Positions 1 to 8,672 of a stretch of 14,505 nt of DNA are shown in pieces (the first letter of the stretch is position 1; each line of letters starts with the position of its first letter). The position numbers were made by a program, and so were the translations under genes. The notes beneath the pieces are model-generated. The model was given only the letters and a program-made list of their open reading frames with translations, searched no databases and had not been told where the DNA came from. The DNA is from Tritrichomonas foetus (lineage: Eukaryota; Parabasalia; Tritrichomonadida; Tritrichomonadidae), in the NCBI GenBank assembly GCA_001839685.1, contig MLAK01000009.1, forward strand, positions 1 to 14,505, read 5' to 3'.

Positions 1-635
1 TCGATTGTTAAAATTTATCTACCATCATTTTTTCTGTTTGTGTTTTTTCATAAATTTTTTTCATAAATATTTAAACGTTATTTATAAAATTATTTTGTTT
101 CGGGCAGTTGAGCTACACAGTAGCGAATAATGTCCGAAATTATATCTACTTGTGTGATACTATTCGGACGAACTCGAATTCTTCAGATTGACAATTTAAA
201 TATTTCACCCCCAACGCGATTCCCCAGCTCTCACTATTTATTGCTAATTCATAGATTTCAGATTAAAAAAGAAGGGAAAATCATAATATTGATTCCATGA
301 AAAATAAAAGAGGGGTTGATTTATATTGAATATCAAGCCGCCAAATAACAACTTGTTCAAAAACACTTTACCGAAATCAAAAAGCAGGCAAATAGGAATA
401 GTTTTTGCTCATAAATTAAATTATTTATTGATTATTATAGGTAAAAATTGAGAAATATGAGAGAATAGCATTTGAAAACAGGATAATATGATGTGACTTT
501 GCGAGCCCCTTCAAATCATTTGTCTGTAGCAGGACTTCCACAATGCTCACTCATTGCACCTCCGAAAGCACTTCACTTTAACAAATTTAGCTGTTGAATG
601 ATCCAAAGAACCATCAAAGGTCCTCATATTAGCAC
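1..635. other. AT-rich flank, no gene seen
   Basis: I see no convincing gene in this stretch. It is AT-rich with T-runs, especially in the first 70 bases. Positions 125-175 contain GTCCGAA and TTCGGAC as a weak inverted pair, but no tRNA or other RNA fold could be assembled around them. The texture differs from the compact gene array that begins near 2.4 kb, so I treat it as host flanking DNA. Confidence 0.5.
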
Positions 636-962
636 ATGAATCTTCGTAATTTAATCAGATCAGCTGATCAACTAAACATCATGCTTGAAAGTGACATGCA
701 TGTTGAAGGGGATATCGAATCGATAACTCGTTTTCTGAATCAGAACAGCACTAGAATCTATGGTGATATTCATGAAACATTTGCGCTGTGTGGCGGGGAA
801 ATTGAATCGATACGTCAATATTTTTACGTCACTTTTTCAATATTTGAATTTTGTTTTGATGACTTAAATGATGAATTATCGATCAATTTTAACGGCCCCA
901 AAAGTAACACTATAAATTGGATTTTCTTGATTTGTGTTTTTTGCTGTATTAGTGTTATCTAA
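636..962 (+). CDS. Hypothetical 108-codon ORF, possibly a host exon or chance ORF
   Basis: An ATG-started frame of 108 codons ending in TAA. I do not recognise the product. The first two thirds are rich in polar and acidic residues and contain two similar short segments, GDIESITRF and GEIESIRQYF, about 40 residues apart. The last 15 residues are strongly hydrophobic and cysteine-rich, which could be a C-terminal membrane anchor or read-through into an intron. None of the promoter-like blocks used by the element lies upstream. It stands alone in a gene-poor flank, so a host exon or a chance ORF are both possible. There is no evidence for a function. Confidence 0.25.
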   Translation: MNLRNLIRSADQLNIMLESDMHVEGDIESITRFLNQNSTRIYGDIHETFALCGGEIESIRQYFYVTFSIFEFCFDDLNDELSINFNGPKSNTINWIFLICVFCCISVI

Positions 963-2160
963 TCGATCTAAATATTTAAATCAGCCGACAATCAGCGCCC
1001 TGAGATATATCCCATATTTCTTTTCCATTATAGTCAACTTGTCCAGCGCAAGAAAAGCACACGAGATTGAGTTCACCAATGTCGGCAAAAACCATAGCGG
1101 CAATTTTGAGAATCATTATATATTCCATGGAATCGCAAAATTCTTTCTCTTTCAAACCACATCGCAGAGTAAGAAGTCAAAGCAGTTATTGTCTCTCCAA
1201 TCACCTTTTCAGTAGGTTATCAAAGGAGATCCTTACAAAGGAGAGGATGTGAGTGAATTACTGCTGAATATCTCACTATCATGAGTGAAAAGTATTCTAA
1301 CGCACGCAACTTACTCACTGACTCTGGAGGACGCATGAATAATGCAAAAGACAAGACACAACATTAAAAATTTTAATTTACGAATACCAGTCACAAAAAA
1401 ATTCACTCTGTCCAAACCTTGATAATAAATAATTAAATTTAAATCACTGTTCTTTATATATACACTGCATCTTTATCGTCTATTTACTAATAACATATAC
1501 TTGTGTTTGCCATTATTCATCATTTTGGGCCTGAAGTTCACTCAATTAACCTTACTGTTATTAACATAACCATATCACTTTCATCATTCAAAAAGTTCAA
1601 TTTTTATCGTTATTAAAAAACGTTTCAAGGGATTGTTCGCATTATATTTTAGAAGATAATGTATATTTACGAAAATAAATCACATTGAGATACATTTGGC
1701 GCCATGTGACCCATTTTCCTTTGATACAAGTGTCTTTTTCTTTTTCCATAATCTTTCATTGGGTTATTTTAGATCAGCCTTCTGAGAAGGGCTTTGACTA
1801 ATTTAATGTAACTGTTTCTGGTTCCATTATCTTTGATAATTTCTTTTTTAAAAAAATAGATCAAAATTAGTTTCTGATCGTGATTTAGATCAAATTTAGT
1901 TTCTGAATTTAAAATGGATGAAATAAAATGCAAAGTGGATTATTGCCAAATGATCTCCGGTGTGTGATGGTTGAGGCGAGAGAATCAAAGATCAGTCATG
2001 AAAGAACAAATTTCTGAGTAAAATATAGTACTGATAGGATTATCATTTTAAATGTGTATTCATAGATTTGGAAGCTTCTTACAACTTTGACATTACCATT
2101 TCCCAATCATTGATCTTTATTTTCAATCCCCACTTTCCAGGTCAATAACAAGGCCAAATG
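963..2160. other. AT-rich flank without a supported gene
   Basis: Short overlapping frames occur between 934 and 1252, but they conflict with each other and have no supporting motif. A GTGAGT at about 1249 could be a 5' splice site, which alone does not establish an exon. From 1260 to 2160 all frames are closed by frequent stops. The only structure noted is the short direct repeat near 1857-1906. Confidence 0.5.
1857..1906. repeat. Short imperfect direct repeat, 21 bp x 2
   Basis: The 21-base unit beginning TAGATCAAAATTAG at 1857-1877 recurs with one A/T difference at 1886-1906, a spacing of 29 bases. It may be a remnant of local slippage. No function is inferred. Confidence 0.6.
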
Positions 2161-2165
2161 CACCG

Positions 2166-2328
2166 GTTAAAAATTTGGGCTACGCCTCAATAATCCCAAA
2201 GGCGAATATTTCTATAGGAGATAGGTGAATTTCTGTTTGGGATCCCAATCCCAAACCGTAAATCTAAGGTGAAAAATAACAAAAAAAAGTGAAATATTGA
2301 AACAAACCGCTTGGGCTGCCCAGCCCAA
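2166..2328. repeat. Cluster of GGG/CCC hairpins and TTGGG motifs
   Basis: Against very AT-rich surroundings this stretch holds two clean hairpins. GTTTGGGAT and ATCCCAAAC are separated by four bases (2235-2256). TTGGGCT and AGCCCAA are separated by four bases (2311-2328). TTTGGGCT also appears near 2173, and an inverted partner AGCCCAAAAAT at 2322 makes the interval loosely bounded by inverted ends. Another TTGGGCT lies near 2440. It may be a small non-autonomous transposon or the damaged left junction of the element, because the polymerase homology only begins just downstream. Confidence 0.45.
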
Positions 2329-2393
2329 AAATATTTTTCAAATCACATTTCGAATAATATCGGAAATGACACATTCAAAAAATATTCAAAAAG

Positions 2394-3696
2394 GTGGCTT
2401 CTGGATTTTTTTTTCTATTCGATAATAATCCCCAGGGATTGGGCTGGGAAATCATTGTCCCTATAGATCTGGGCCACTTTTTACATGATTATCAACAATT
2501 CATCGAAAACATTGATAAAATACCAGGTTGTCGATTAGATGAAGAACATTTTGATATGAAAAAATATGTTTTGTTTTATTGTAAAAACAAAATGTAAATA
2601 TCCTCCGTCAAGCTTTTAATAAATTCCGTGAAGGTTGGTTTAAAGATTTCAAATTTGATTGTTTTAAATATTTAATAATCAGTTCTTTAGCCAATGAAGT
2701 ATTTAATCAAAGAGTATATTTACCATATGGTAATCTGTATAAAGTTGGAGGTATTGTTCGTCAATTCTTATCTCGAGCAGTTCATGGTGGAAGATGTATG
2801 TGTGCTTTCAATCGTATATTTAAAATTATTCGAGGTTATTATTGGAATGGAAAACGAGATTATCGACTTCATGAAGTAATCAAGAAGATCTTTGAAAAAA
2901 GAGTTGAATATAAAAAAGAAAATAATCCTCTTCAACGACTTTATAAATTAATCAAGAATAGTTGTTATGGTAAATCAATCGAGAATCCACATGATTCTCA
3001 AATGAAATACATTCGAGGTGAAGAAAAATTAAATAAGTTTCGACAAAAGTATTATCACAAGATTATCGAAATTACACAATTTTATGATTCAGATATTAAT
3101 GCTGTTAAAGTTGTTAAACAAATTGATAAACACTTTAATTTCTCATTATTTGGTATTCAAGTGTTATCAATGCCAAAACTAATTATGAATGAAGTCATGT
3201 GTTTAGCTTATGATATTGGTTGTCGAATCTTTTATCAAGATACTGATTCAATGCATATTATTTTGAAGATTTAGATAAACTTCGAGTAGAATATAAAAAT
3301 AAATACAATCGTGATCTTCAAGGTTCAAATTTAGGTCAGTTTCATTCTGATTTCGCAACTGATGATGGTCGAAGTGATGTTGAATATTTATTACATTCTA
3401 TCTTTTTAATGAAGAAAATGTATTGCGATGAATTAATCTTATCTGATGGAAAATTAGGCCCCATGACTAGAGGTAAAGGATTAACTTTAAAATCTATTCA
3501 ACAAAAAGCAAATGAAGAATATGATCGAGACATATTAAAATTATATCGTTCTACGTATCTCAGGCATGAATTAGAATTCGTTTTACTTGCAGGTGCAGTA
3601 AATATGTAAATGAACAAAAATATGATTGTTGAAACAAGAAAAGAGTTTAAACGTCGAATATCAACTAAATACCCAGTTGGTAGAGTAGTAGTTATA
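2394..3696 (+). pseudogene. Family-B DNA polymerase (protein-primed type), broken
   Basis: Remnant of a replicative DNA polymerase of the DNA_pol_B_2 kind, found in Polinton/Maverick elements and related viruses. Three frames cover it: 2394-2590, about 2588-3274, and about 3265-3606 continuing past a TAA to 3696. Near 2575-2605 an FYCK...VNIL segment matches the Exo III region, with Asn where the catalytic Asp is expected. A conserved GGRCM segment follows near 2785-2800. Motif B (K-x3-NSCYG) lies at about 2945-2971 and motif C (YQDTDS) at 3233-3250. GQFHSDF near 3340 and a KGLTLKSI segment near 3477 are typical of this group. Between GGRCM and motif B there are too few residues, and the motif-A DxxSLYP element is absent. 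The N-terminal exonuclease region is missing, and the left end borders the hairpin cluster. Family assignment is firm; an active enzyme is excluded for this copy as sequenced. Confidence 0.88.
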
Positions 3697-3808
3697 TTAA
3701 GGAGTGGAAATGGTACCCACCCCAAAAATGAGAAATTTTTCGACTCACCTTTCGTTCGCCGCGAAATTTGCAAAACATTTTAGACTAGCACCATTTACCA
3801 CTCCTTAA
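3697..3808. mobile_element. 104-bp MITE with TTAA target duplication
   Basis: TTAA at 3697-3700 and again at 3805-3808 flank a 104-bp insert. Its ends are inverted: the left end begins GGAGTGGAAATGGT, and the right end read on the other strand begins GGAGTGGTAAATGGT, differing by one inserted T. The interior is richer in CG dinucleotides than its surroundings and has no coding capacity. TTAA duplications are the hallmark of piggyBac-type transposition, but the terminal bases are not the classical piggyBac ones, so the superfamily is uncertain. The insertion lies in the 3' part of the polymerase remnant and records transposition into the element after it entered the genome. Confidence 0.8.
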
Positions 3809-3974
3809 TGTATAAATGAAATCACAAATGATTAATAAATGACCTCATCTCTTTCCCCATCACTGATAACATTAATGATAAAGTCAACCCACACCCATCC
3901 ATTGGTGTTTTTAAATCGCCTGACAAAAATTAGCTCATTTTGAAAATAATTTTTTATTTTTTTCTGTATACAAA

Positions 3975-4160
3975 ATGGTACCTCGAAACACCCTCCTTTT
4001 GAAGCTGAAAAAGGCAGATATTTTGAAGCTCGATGGATGTAAATTTGATCCATGTAAATATTTAGGTAATTTTCCTAATTTTAATATTTGGTTCACAGAT
4101 ATGAAAGGAAATATGATTATTCCTGATTCATTTAAAGTTCGATTATTATTAATTTATTAA
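3975..4160 (+). CDS. Small unrecognised protein, 61 codons
   Basis: ATG-started frame ending in TAA. The start is preceded by a T-rich block and ACAAAATG, resembling other starts in the element. The C-terminal third reads IWFTDMKGNMIIPDSF followed by a short beta-like, hydrophobic end. This resembles the 'hydrophobic-W-hydrophobic-T-D-x-x-G' endings seen in some virion proteins of Polinton-like elements, but I cannot assign it from so short a match. It may be the 3' end of a longer gene whose 5' part was lost around the MITE and the noncoding-looking interval 3809-3960. The stop codon overlaps the start of the class A promoter block of the next gene. Confidence 0.45.
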   Translation: MVPRNTLLLKLKKADILKLDGCKFDPCKYLGNFPNFNIWFTDMKGNMIIPDSFKVRLLLIY

Positions 4161-4178
4161 TCACTTCACTTTTTATTT
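4157..4178 (+). promoter_or_regulatory. Class A promoter-like block
   Basis: AATCACTTCACTTTTTATTT, preceded by TT, lies 9 bases before the ATG at 4188. The same 22 bases recur exactly at 5568-5589, and one T shorter at 7938-7958. Because the block recurs before unrelated genes, it is best read as a shared transcription signal. Confidence 0.65.
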
Positions 4179-4187
4179 CCTAAAAAA

Positions 4188-4406
4188 ATGTTGGAAAAAT
4201 GGTCTCGATATGAGGAAGATAAGAAACTACTTGATGATTATAAACTATTTTATGAAGGAAAAATAAAAATATCACCATTTATTATCAGTAAAGGATCAGC
4301 ATATAATCAACTTAAGAAAGCATTAAAGTTAGTATCAGAAGTTGAATCCGAAATTAAAACAAATCCTTGGAAAAAACTTGAGTATCAATCAAATTTAATC
4401 AAATAA
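4188..4406 (+). CDS. Small unrecognised protein, 72 codons
   Basis: An intact frame from ATG to TAA directly behind a perfect class A block, which supports the chosen start. The product is lysine- and glutamate-rich and predicted mostly helical, with no signal peptide or membrane segment. A central IKISPFIISKGSAYNQLKKA stretch is the most distinctive part. I recognise no family. It sits 26 bases before the next start, in the same direction. Its intactness beside broken neighbours may reflect its short length. Confidence 0.6.
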   Translation: MLEKWSRYEEDKKLLDDYKLFYEGKIKISPFIISKGSAYNQLKKALKLVSEVESEIKTNPWKKLEYQSNLIK

Positions 4407-4432
4407 ATACCTTTTTTATTTTTACATAAAAA

Positions 4433-5552
4433 ATGAATAATCAAATACCAATCTGGTATGATTATACAAATAAAGAAATTACATATAAAGAATATATGCA
4501 AGCAAGGAGATGTATGAATGATTTTATGAGATATTAAAGATCACTTCATCAAGACGAAGAAGTTGATCCAGAATTTCAAAAAGAATACGATGAAAGTCGT
4601 GTATTTGTAAAATCATCTATTCAACAAGAAAATGATAAAAAACGAATAAAAGAAGAACATGATAAAATTTCAAGAAGAGGAGGAGGAGGAATGAGAACAG
4701 GTAGGTATCATGGATCCAAAGAACAATTTGATCTTGCAACTGATTTCCTTAATGATTGTGATATATATTTCAATCAAAATATGATGAACGTTGTTCCGAA
4801 TCTTATGACTCAAGAAAAATATGAGTGTATTAGAGGAAAAAATCTGAATGAAAGGATATTAAGTGCAAATAGAATCAGACATGAATACAAAAGACAAAAT
4901 TCAAATTTATATCCATATGAACCAGATTATAGAGATTATCTTATAAGTCCAGAAGAAGAAGCTGATGGAATGTATCGAAGTCCTTGGACGATGACTCCAA
5001 AAATGCTTGAAATATATCGTGAAGAAGATAAAAAACGTGCTAGAGAATATGCTCGAAAATATCCACCACCTCTACCACTAGAACCTCTACCTCCTAGACC
5101 AATACCTACTCCTCTTCATAATCTACCTACTTCTCGTTATCATTGATTTGCTGATATACCTCCTGCTTGAAATAAACCGTGAAGAAAAGTAAGAAACATA
5201 CCACCTCTACCACTAGAACCTCTACCTCCTAGACCAATACCTACTCCTCTTCATAATCTACCTACTTCTCGTTATCATTGATTTGCTGATATACCTCCTG
5301 CAGTTGAATTTCCACCAATACCACCATCATTACCACCTCCTTCACCACCAGAAAATGATAATCCATATTATCCTCCAGCCAAATATATGAAAGGAGGAAC
5401 AAAACCAGCACATTGGAATAATCGAAAACCACAACCAAAGCAAAATCACAAAACCAAAACAATTAAACACCATAAAACGTGCTAAAAAATCAGATTCTGA
5501 TGATTCAGATAATCCAGATAATAATGATTTTTATGATGGCTTTGATCTATAA
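4433..5552 (+). pseudogene. Gly/Pro-rich protein with acidic tail, broken
   Basis: The frame opens with ATG at 4433 after TTTTTTATTTTTACATAAAA. It holds a charged N-terminal part, an RRGGGG run near 4675, a charged middle, a proline-rich stretch (PPPLPLEPLPPRPIPTP) repeated by a local duplication, and a lysine then Asp/Ser-rich acidic end (KKSDSDDSDNPDNNDFYDGF). Lesions are a TAA at 4535, TGA at 5144 and its duplicate at 5279, two TGAs at 5168 and 5180 in the duplication junction, and a one-base frame change near 5445-5460. The acidic C-terminus followed at once by the next class A block fixes the gene's end at 5552. Function is unknown. The low-complexity composition would fit a virion or scaffold protein, but that is inference only. 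Confidence 0.65.
5006..5301 (+). repeat. Tandem duplication inside the Pro-rich gene
   Basis: A 102-bp segment at 5065-5166 is repeated at 5200-5301, offset 135 bases, with no difference that I can see. The 33 bases between the copies (5167-5199) resemble 5007-5045 (CTTGAAATATATCGTGAAGA), so the original unit was about 160 bp and the second copy has lost some bases. The offset is a multiple of three, so the frame returns in copy two, but the junction itself is out of frame and creates two TGA stops. Both copies contain the same TGA (5144 and 5279), which dates that stop before the duplication, or means it is not a lesion. Confidence 0.85.
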
Positions 5553-5567
5553 AGTAAATATTTTTTA

Positions 5568-5589
5568 TTAATCACTTCACTTTTTATTT
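5568..5589 (+). promoter_or_regulatory. Class A promoter-like block
   Basis: An exact second copy of the 22-base block at 4157-4178, placed 6 bases before the ATG at 5596. It follows the stop of the upstream gene by 15 bases. Confidence 0.65.
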
Positions 5590-5595
5590 TTGCAA

Positions 5596-5841
5596 ATGGA
5601 AGAATCTGCTCAAGTTATCAAAGATGAATTAGTTAAAGCACTTATTTGTATTTCTAGAATTCGAGTTGAATTCCGAGAAGTTTTCCAAAACGTTCAAGGT
5701 CAAAACCAAACATTAAATACTTGGTTTGTTGTTATTCCACCTCGTGAATTTACAATTTATCAACACGTTAATGAACTTGAAGAAAGAATTAAATAATTAG
5801 AACAACGACTTGATAATCTTGAAGTAAAAATAATTTTCTAA
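5596..5841 (+). pseudogene. Small coiled-coil-ended protein with one in-frame stop
   Basis: ATG at 5596 is chosen because it follows the class A block directly. The frame is open to TAA at 5794-5796 and then continues in the same frame for 14 more sense codons to TAA at 5839-5841. The C-terminal part on both sides of the inner stop has leucines at heptad spacing (NELEERIK before it, LEQRLDNLEVKI after it), so the stop interrupts what looks like one coiled coil. The inner TAA is one transition away from a glutamine codon. The product is unrecognised; an oligomeric small virion or DNA-associated protein is possible. Confidence 0.6.
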
Positions 5842-5867
5842 ATAACACATTAATTTAATTAATCTCT

Positions 5868-6893
5868 TTATTCTCCTTGTGTATCATGTAAATGATATTT
5901 CAATTCATTAACTGGATCTAATGTAAAGTAAGTATCACGACAGAACCAAATCTGTGGTTGTGGCGGAAGTTGACCATCATCACCTCCTGTTAAATAACTA
6001 TCTCTATCTTTTCTATTATAGATTGGAGTACCTTTAAGTTGTATTTGAATATTTCTTCCTCCACTATCTAAACCATCAAATACATATCCACTTACATTTC
6101 GCTCAGTTTGAATGTTTAACATAAATGATGATGTGTCACATAATGTATTCTAATAAATATTGCCATTTCATCATTCTTTGATTGAGTTAATGAATCTTTA
6201 AATTTCTTAGTACAACGGACAGGCCAATCTAAATCAGAAGCAGCTAATTCATATTGTCAGAATCGTGCACCAATTGTATCTATTGTTTCACTTGGGAAAT
6301 TCTTTTTATCAATAACAAGCTGTGTTTATTATATATTTATCTTCTTCTTGACTAATTGGCATAAATTTGTCATATTGAAAAAAGATATCTATTTGATCCT
6401 CCGTTAATAAAGTTGTTCCTATTAGATCGTTTACATATAATTCTTCAATTTTGATTCTTTGAATCTTTTCTTTTACTATATCTTCATTTATAATAAATAT
6501 TCCTTCTTCATTACGAGCATATTGAACCTTACCATTTTCATCAACTTATTCATAAAAATGTAAATTTCGCCAAATAATTTCATATTTCTGTCTAAATATA
6601 AATATCTATTCCAAACAGGTTCAAGTAGATAAACTCTCTCTAAATGTTTTTTGCATATTTAAAAATTCTTTCAAGAATTGATATATTGAATTTATCATCT
6701 TCTGTAGCTTTTCATTCTTTTACGAGATTTTAAATACAATTATAACCTTGCATATAAAAATCATACTTTTTCTGATTTTCCACTTCTTCTTGAGAGGTAA
6801 TATCGACGAATTAAAGAAGTTGTTCCAACTCTTGTTAATTCTTGATTAGCAAGCTCCTTAATTTGTTCATCTGTTAATTGTTGCTCCACTCAT
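5868..6893 (-). pseudogene. 342-codon unrecognised protein, possibly virion-related, broken
   Basis: Read from ATG at 6893 to TAA at 5868, the span is exactly 342 codons long, but several frame changes are needed: just after the start, near 6790, 6650, 6560, 6320 and 6125. In-frame stops are TGA 6712-6714, TAA 6730-6732, TAA 6546-6548 and TGA 6257-6259. Fragments read as coherent soluble protein, for example NEEGIFIINEDIVKEK, ELAASDLDWPVRCTKKF and a C-terminus with QLPPQPQIWFCRDTYF. The Pro/Trp/Tyr-rich, beta-looking C-terminal 84 codons (5868-6122, intact) are reminiscent of jelly-roll capsid ends in Polinton-like elements. I cannot confirm that by eye, and the length is shorter than usual for a double jelly-roll major capsid protein. 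It starts 15-24 bases after the coiled-coil gene ends, which suggests co-transcription. Confidence 0.6.
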
Positions 6894-6916
6894 ATTTTTC
6901 ATATTTTTTAAAATGT

Positions 6917-7767
6917 TTAATTGATGTCGTAAAATTTATATTTTTGATTAAAAAGATTAAGAGCATTGTTAACTTGATTTAATCTACTTTTCTCTTCAAG
7001 ATAGTTTAGCCGTAATTATTCAAAATGTTCAGCTAATTCATTATAATCTTTAATTGTTTCATCACATTCTTTTTCTAATTCTTTACATTTTCTTTTCAGT
7101 TCATTATTTTCTTCTTCTAATTCATAATTTGACTGAATATTATTATTATTCTTTTCAGGATAAATTTTTCGATCATCACCTAGTATTTCTTCCTCATAGA
7201 ATTTATGATTCTTATCAACTTCTTGACCTACTTTTATAAGTTGTTTTTTCAATGATTTAATCTATTGATCTTGACGTTCTATAAGATCTTTAAAACTTTG
7301 AAAAACTTCTTGATTTACTTCATAATGATTTACCCGATAAATTAATTCTGGTAATCCAGCAATTAATCTTATGAAATTGGCAAATTGATTTTCTGGATCA
7401 TAAGTATCAAATAATTCTAAAAAGATCTGGATAAAATTTTGAGCTTCATAACCATTTGGAAATACTTCTAAAAAATTATTTATTTTTTCTCTACATGCCT
7501 TTGAAACTGATTCTAAACCTTCTTTTTAATATTTGTATAATCATGTGATTTTAACATACTTTGATTGGAATACAGTTCATAAAAATTATTATTAAAATCG
7601 TTTTCTATCATTTCTGGAGTATAATTATAACTTTCTGGTAATTCTTCTTCTTCTGCGAAATAATCAATGACTTCTTGAACTTTATTATCATTTAATATTT
7701 GTTTTGACATGTCATTTAAAACTTCACGTTTGTGAAATATCTTTTTCATATCTTTTTGTTTTTCCAT
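6917..7767 (-). pseudogene. Coiled-coil protein, about 283 codons, broken
   Basis: Starts at ATG 7767 and ends at TAA 6917-6919, or at 6908 if that stop is also read. An N-terminal charged region (KQKDMKKIFHKREVLNDMSK) is followed by a helical domain. From about 7220 to 7020 runs a long coiled coil with continuous Glu/Lys/Leu heptads (ELEEENNELKRKCKELEKE). Lesions are one frame change near 7515-7527 in an A/G run, TAG at 7262-7264 within a lysine/glutamine-rich helix, and TAA at 7016-7018 inside the coiled coil. All stops could derive from glutamine codons by one transition. It lies between a roughly 40-codon gene upstream and the 342-codon gene downstream, all on the minus strand. No family recognised; a structural role is a guess. 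Confidence 0.65.
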
Positions 7768-7773
7768 CAAAAA

Positions 7774-7894
7774 TTATCTATACATTAATATAATCTCATT
7801 TACTATTTTTCGAGCATATTGTTGCGAATTTTCATTTAAAGCTATTTCTTTTTTTATCTCCTATCTTTAATGTAATTTTATCATCTTGAAACAT
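7774..7894 (-). pseudogene. Very small gene, about 40 codons, with one frameshift
   Basis: ATG at 7894 follows GATAAATAAAAC. The first frame (MFQDDKITLKIGDKK) stops at a TGA, but a one-base shift in the following A-run opens ENSQQYARKIVNEIILMYR and a TAA at 7774-7776. The stop lies only 6 bases before the start of the coiled-coil gene at 7767, which is tight operon-like spacing. The product is a short charged helix of unknown role. Confidence 0.4.
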
Positions 7895-7937
7895 GTTTTA
7901 TTTATCCTTAAAGCATTAAAAATAAATCGTGATTCAC

Positions 7938-7958
7938 TTAATCACTTCACTTTTATTT
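7938..7958 (+). promoter_or_regulatory. Class A promoter-like block
   Basis: TTAATCACTTCAC followed by TTTTATTT, identical to the blocks at 4157 and 5568 except for one T fewer in the T-run. It is directed at the plus-strand gene that follows and is divergent from the small minus-strand gene starting at 7894. Confidence 0.6.
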
Positions 7959-7959
7959 C

Positions 7960-8308
7960 TTGACAGTCCTGACTTTCATCTATCATATGTATTAAGTACA
8001 CGCATTGAAAGAATAAAAAGATCAGTGAACAACAACAGGAACGAATCGATAAATTTAATTTGAACAATCTGAATAAGTTTCATGATTTTATGAAATTGAA
8101 TAGAATGCCTGAAGAACTTCTACCAGCAATCTATGATGTTGCTATAGAATCATGCCGACAATTTGCAGCTGAAAATGATCCGGAATATTGGAAAAACAAA
8201 ATTGATCAAATCAAACAAGAAGCACTTTGGCAAACAGCTTTCTATATCAATGGTGATCAAATGGCAAAATGGATAAACAGAAAATGCTTAAGCCCAAAAG
8301 TAAGGTAA
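7960..8308 (+). pseudogene. Small unrecognised protein, start damaged
   Basis: Coding starts somewhere behind the class A block at 7938-7958. No ATG lies in the right frame; a TTG at 7960 occupies the place where a start would be expected. An open frame from about 7962 (including SYVLSTRIERIKR) appears to pass, by a one-base change in the A-run at 8013-8019, into the frame that stays open to TAA at 8306-8308. The second part is unbroken and contains FHDFMKLNRMPEELLPAIYD and ALWQTAFYINGDQMAKWI. The product looks helical and soluble. The 3' end faces the minus-strand gene at 8313, only 4 bases away. No family recognised. Confidence 0.55.
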
Positions 8309-8312
8309 ACGA

Positions 8313-8672
8313 TTAAAATATATCTTGATTATTTCTTTTTATTTCTTCAATAACTCTATTTGTTTCATAATCTGATTCAGTTGATTCTGGATTCAAAATC
8401 CAATTTTTAAATTCGTCTTTATTCATTGAAGCTACATTTCATGTTTCTCTTATATATTCATCTAATCTTTCTTGATAATTTGATGCTTGATTTAATGGAT
8501 ATCAACCCATCGTATAACCTTGATAATTATTTAAATCTAAATTTAATATTTCACCACGAACATCAATAATTAACTCCTCTTCTTCTTTTTTCTCATGTTG
8601 ATTTTTAGGTTTTTGATTCCATTTGATTTCAACAAAATGTTTTGGAAGTTTTTTTTCATCTATTTGTTTCAT
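8313..8672 (-). pseudogene. EFKNW-family paralog 1, two in-frame TGA codons
   Basis: From ATG 8672 to TAA 8313 is exactly 120 codons in one frame, with no indel. It is interrupted only by TGA at 8502-8504 and TGA at 8439-8441. The C-terminal part has SMNKDEFKNW and then STESDYETNRVIEEIK. The latter matches the C-terminal STESDGETERVVNEIK of the gene at 8981-9256, so these are paralogs. The N-terminal half is lysine/glutamate-rich (KKEEEELIIDVRGEI). A class B promoter-like block abuts the start. A perfectly kept frame with only TGA interruptions is notable. Function unknown. Confidence 0.7.

Noticed and set aside
120..180. Possible tRNA or structured RNA around GTCCGAA/TTCGGAC
   Set aside because: No cloverleaf, no T-arm consensus at the right spacing, and only a seven-base pair is seen.
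934..1252. Two overlapping plus-strand frames (934-1215 and 1067-1252)
   Set aside because: They overlap each other and the 636-962 frame, show no motif, and lie in gene-poor AT-rich DNA; chance frames are more likely.
2694..2879. Plus-strand 61-codon frame
   Set aside because: It is out of phase with clear polymerase homology over the same bases, so it is a shadow.
3498..4053. Two minus-strand frames (3498-3773 and 3832-4053)
   Set aside because: They run antisense to the polymerase remnant, the MITE and the 3975 gene; no promoter-like block or motif supports them.
5262..5462. Minus-strand hydrophobic 66-codon frame
   Set aside because: It is the complement of the Pro-rich repeat region; the apparent membrane-like composition is an artefact of that low complexity.
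7054..7239. Plus-strand hydrophobic frame opposite the coiled coil
   Set aside because: Antisense of a Glu/Lys-rich coiled coil always looks Phe/Leu-rich; not a gene.
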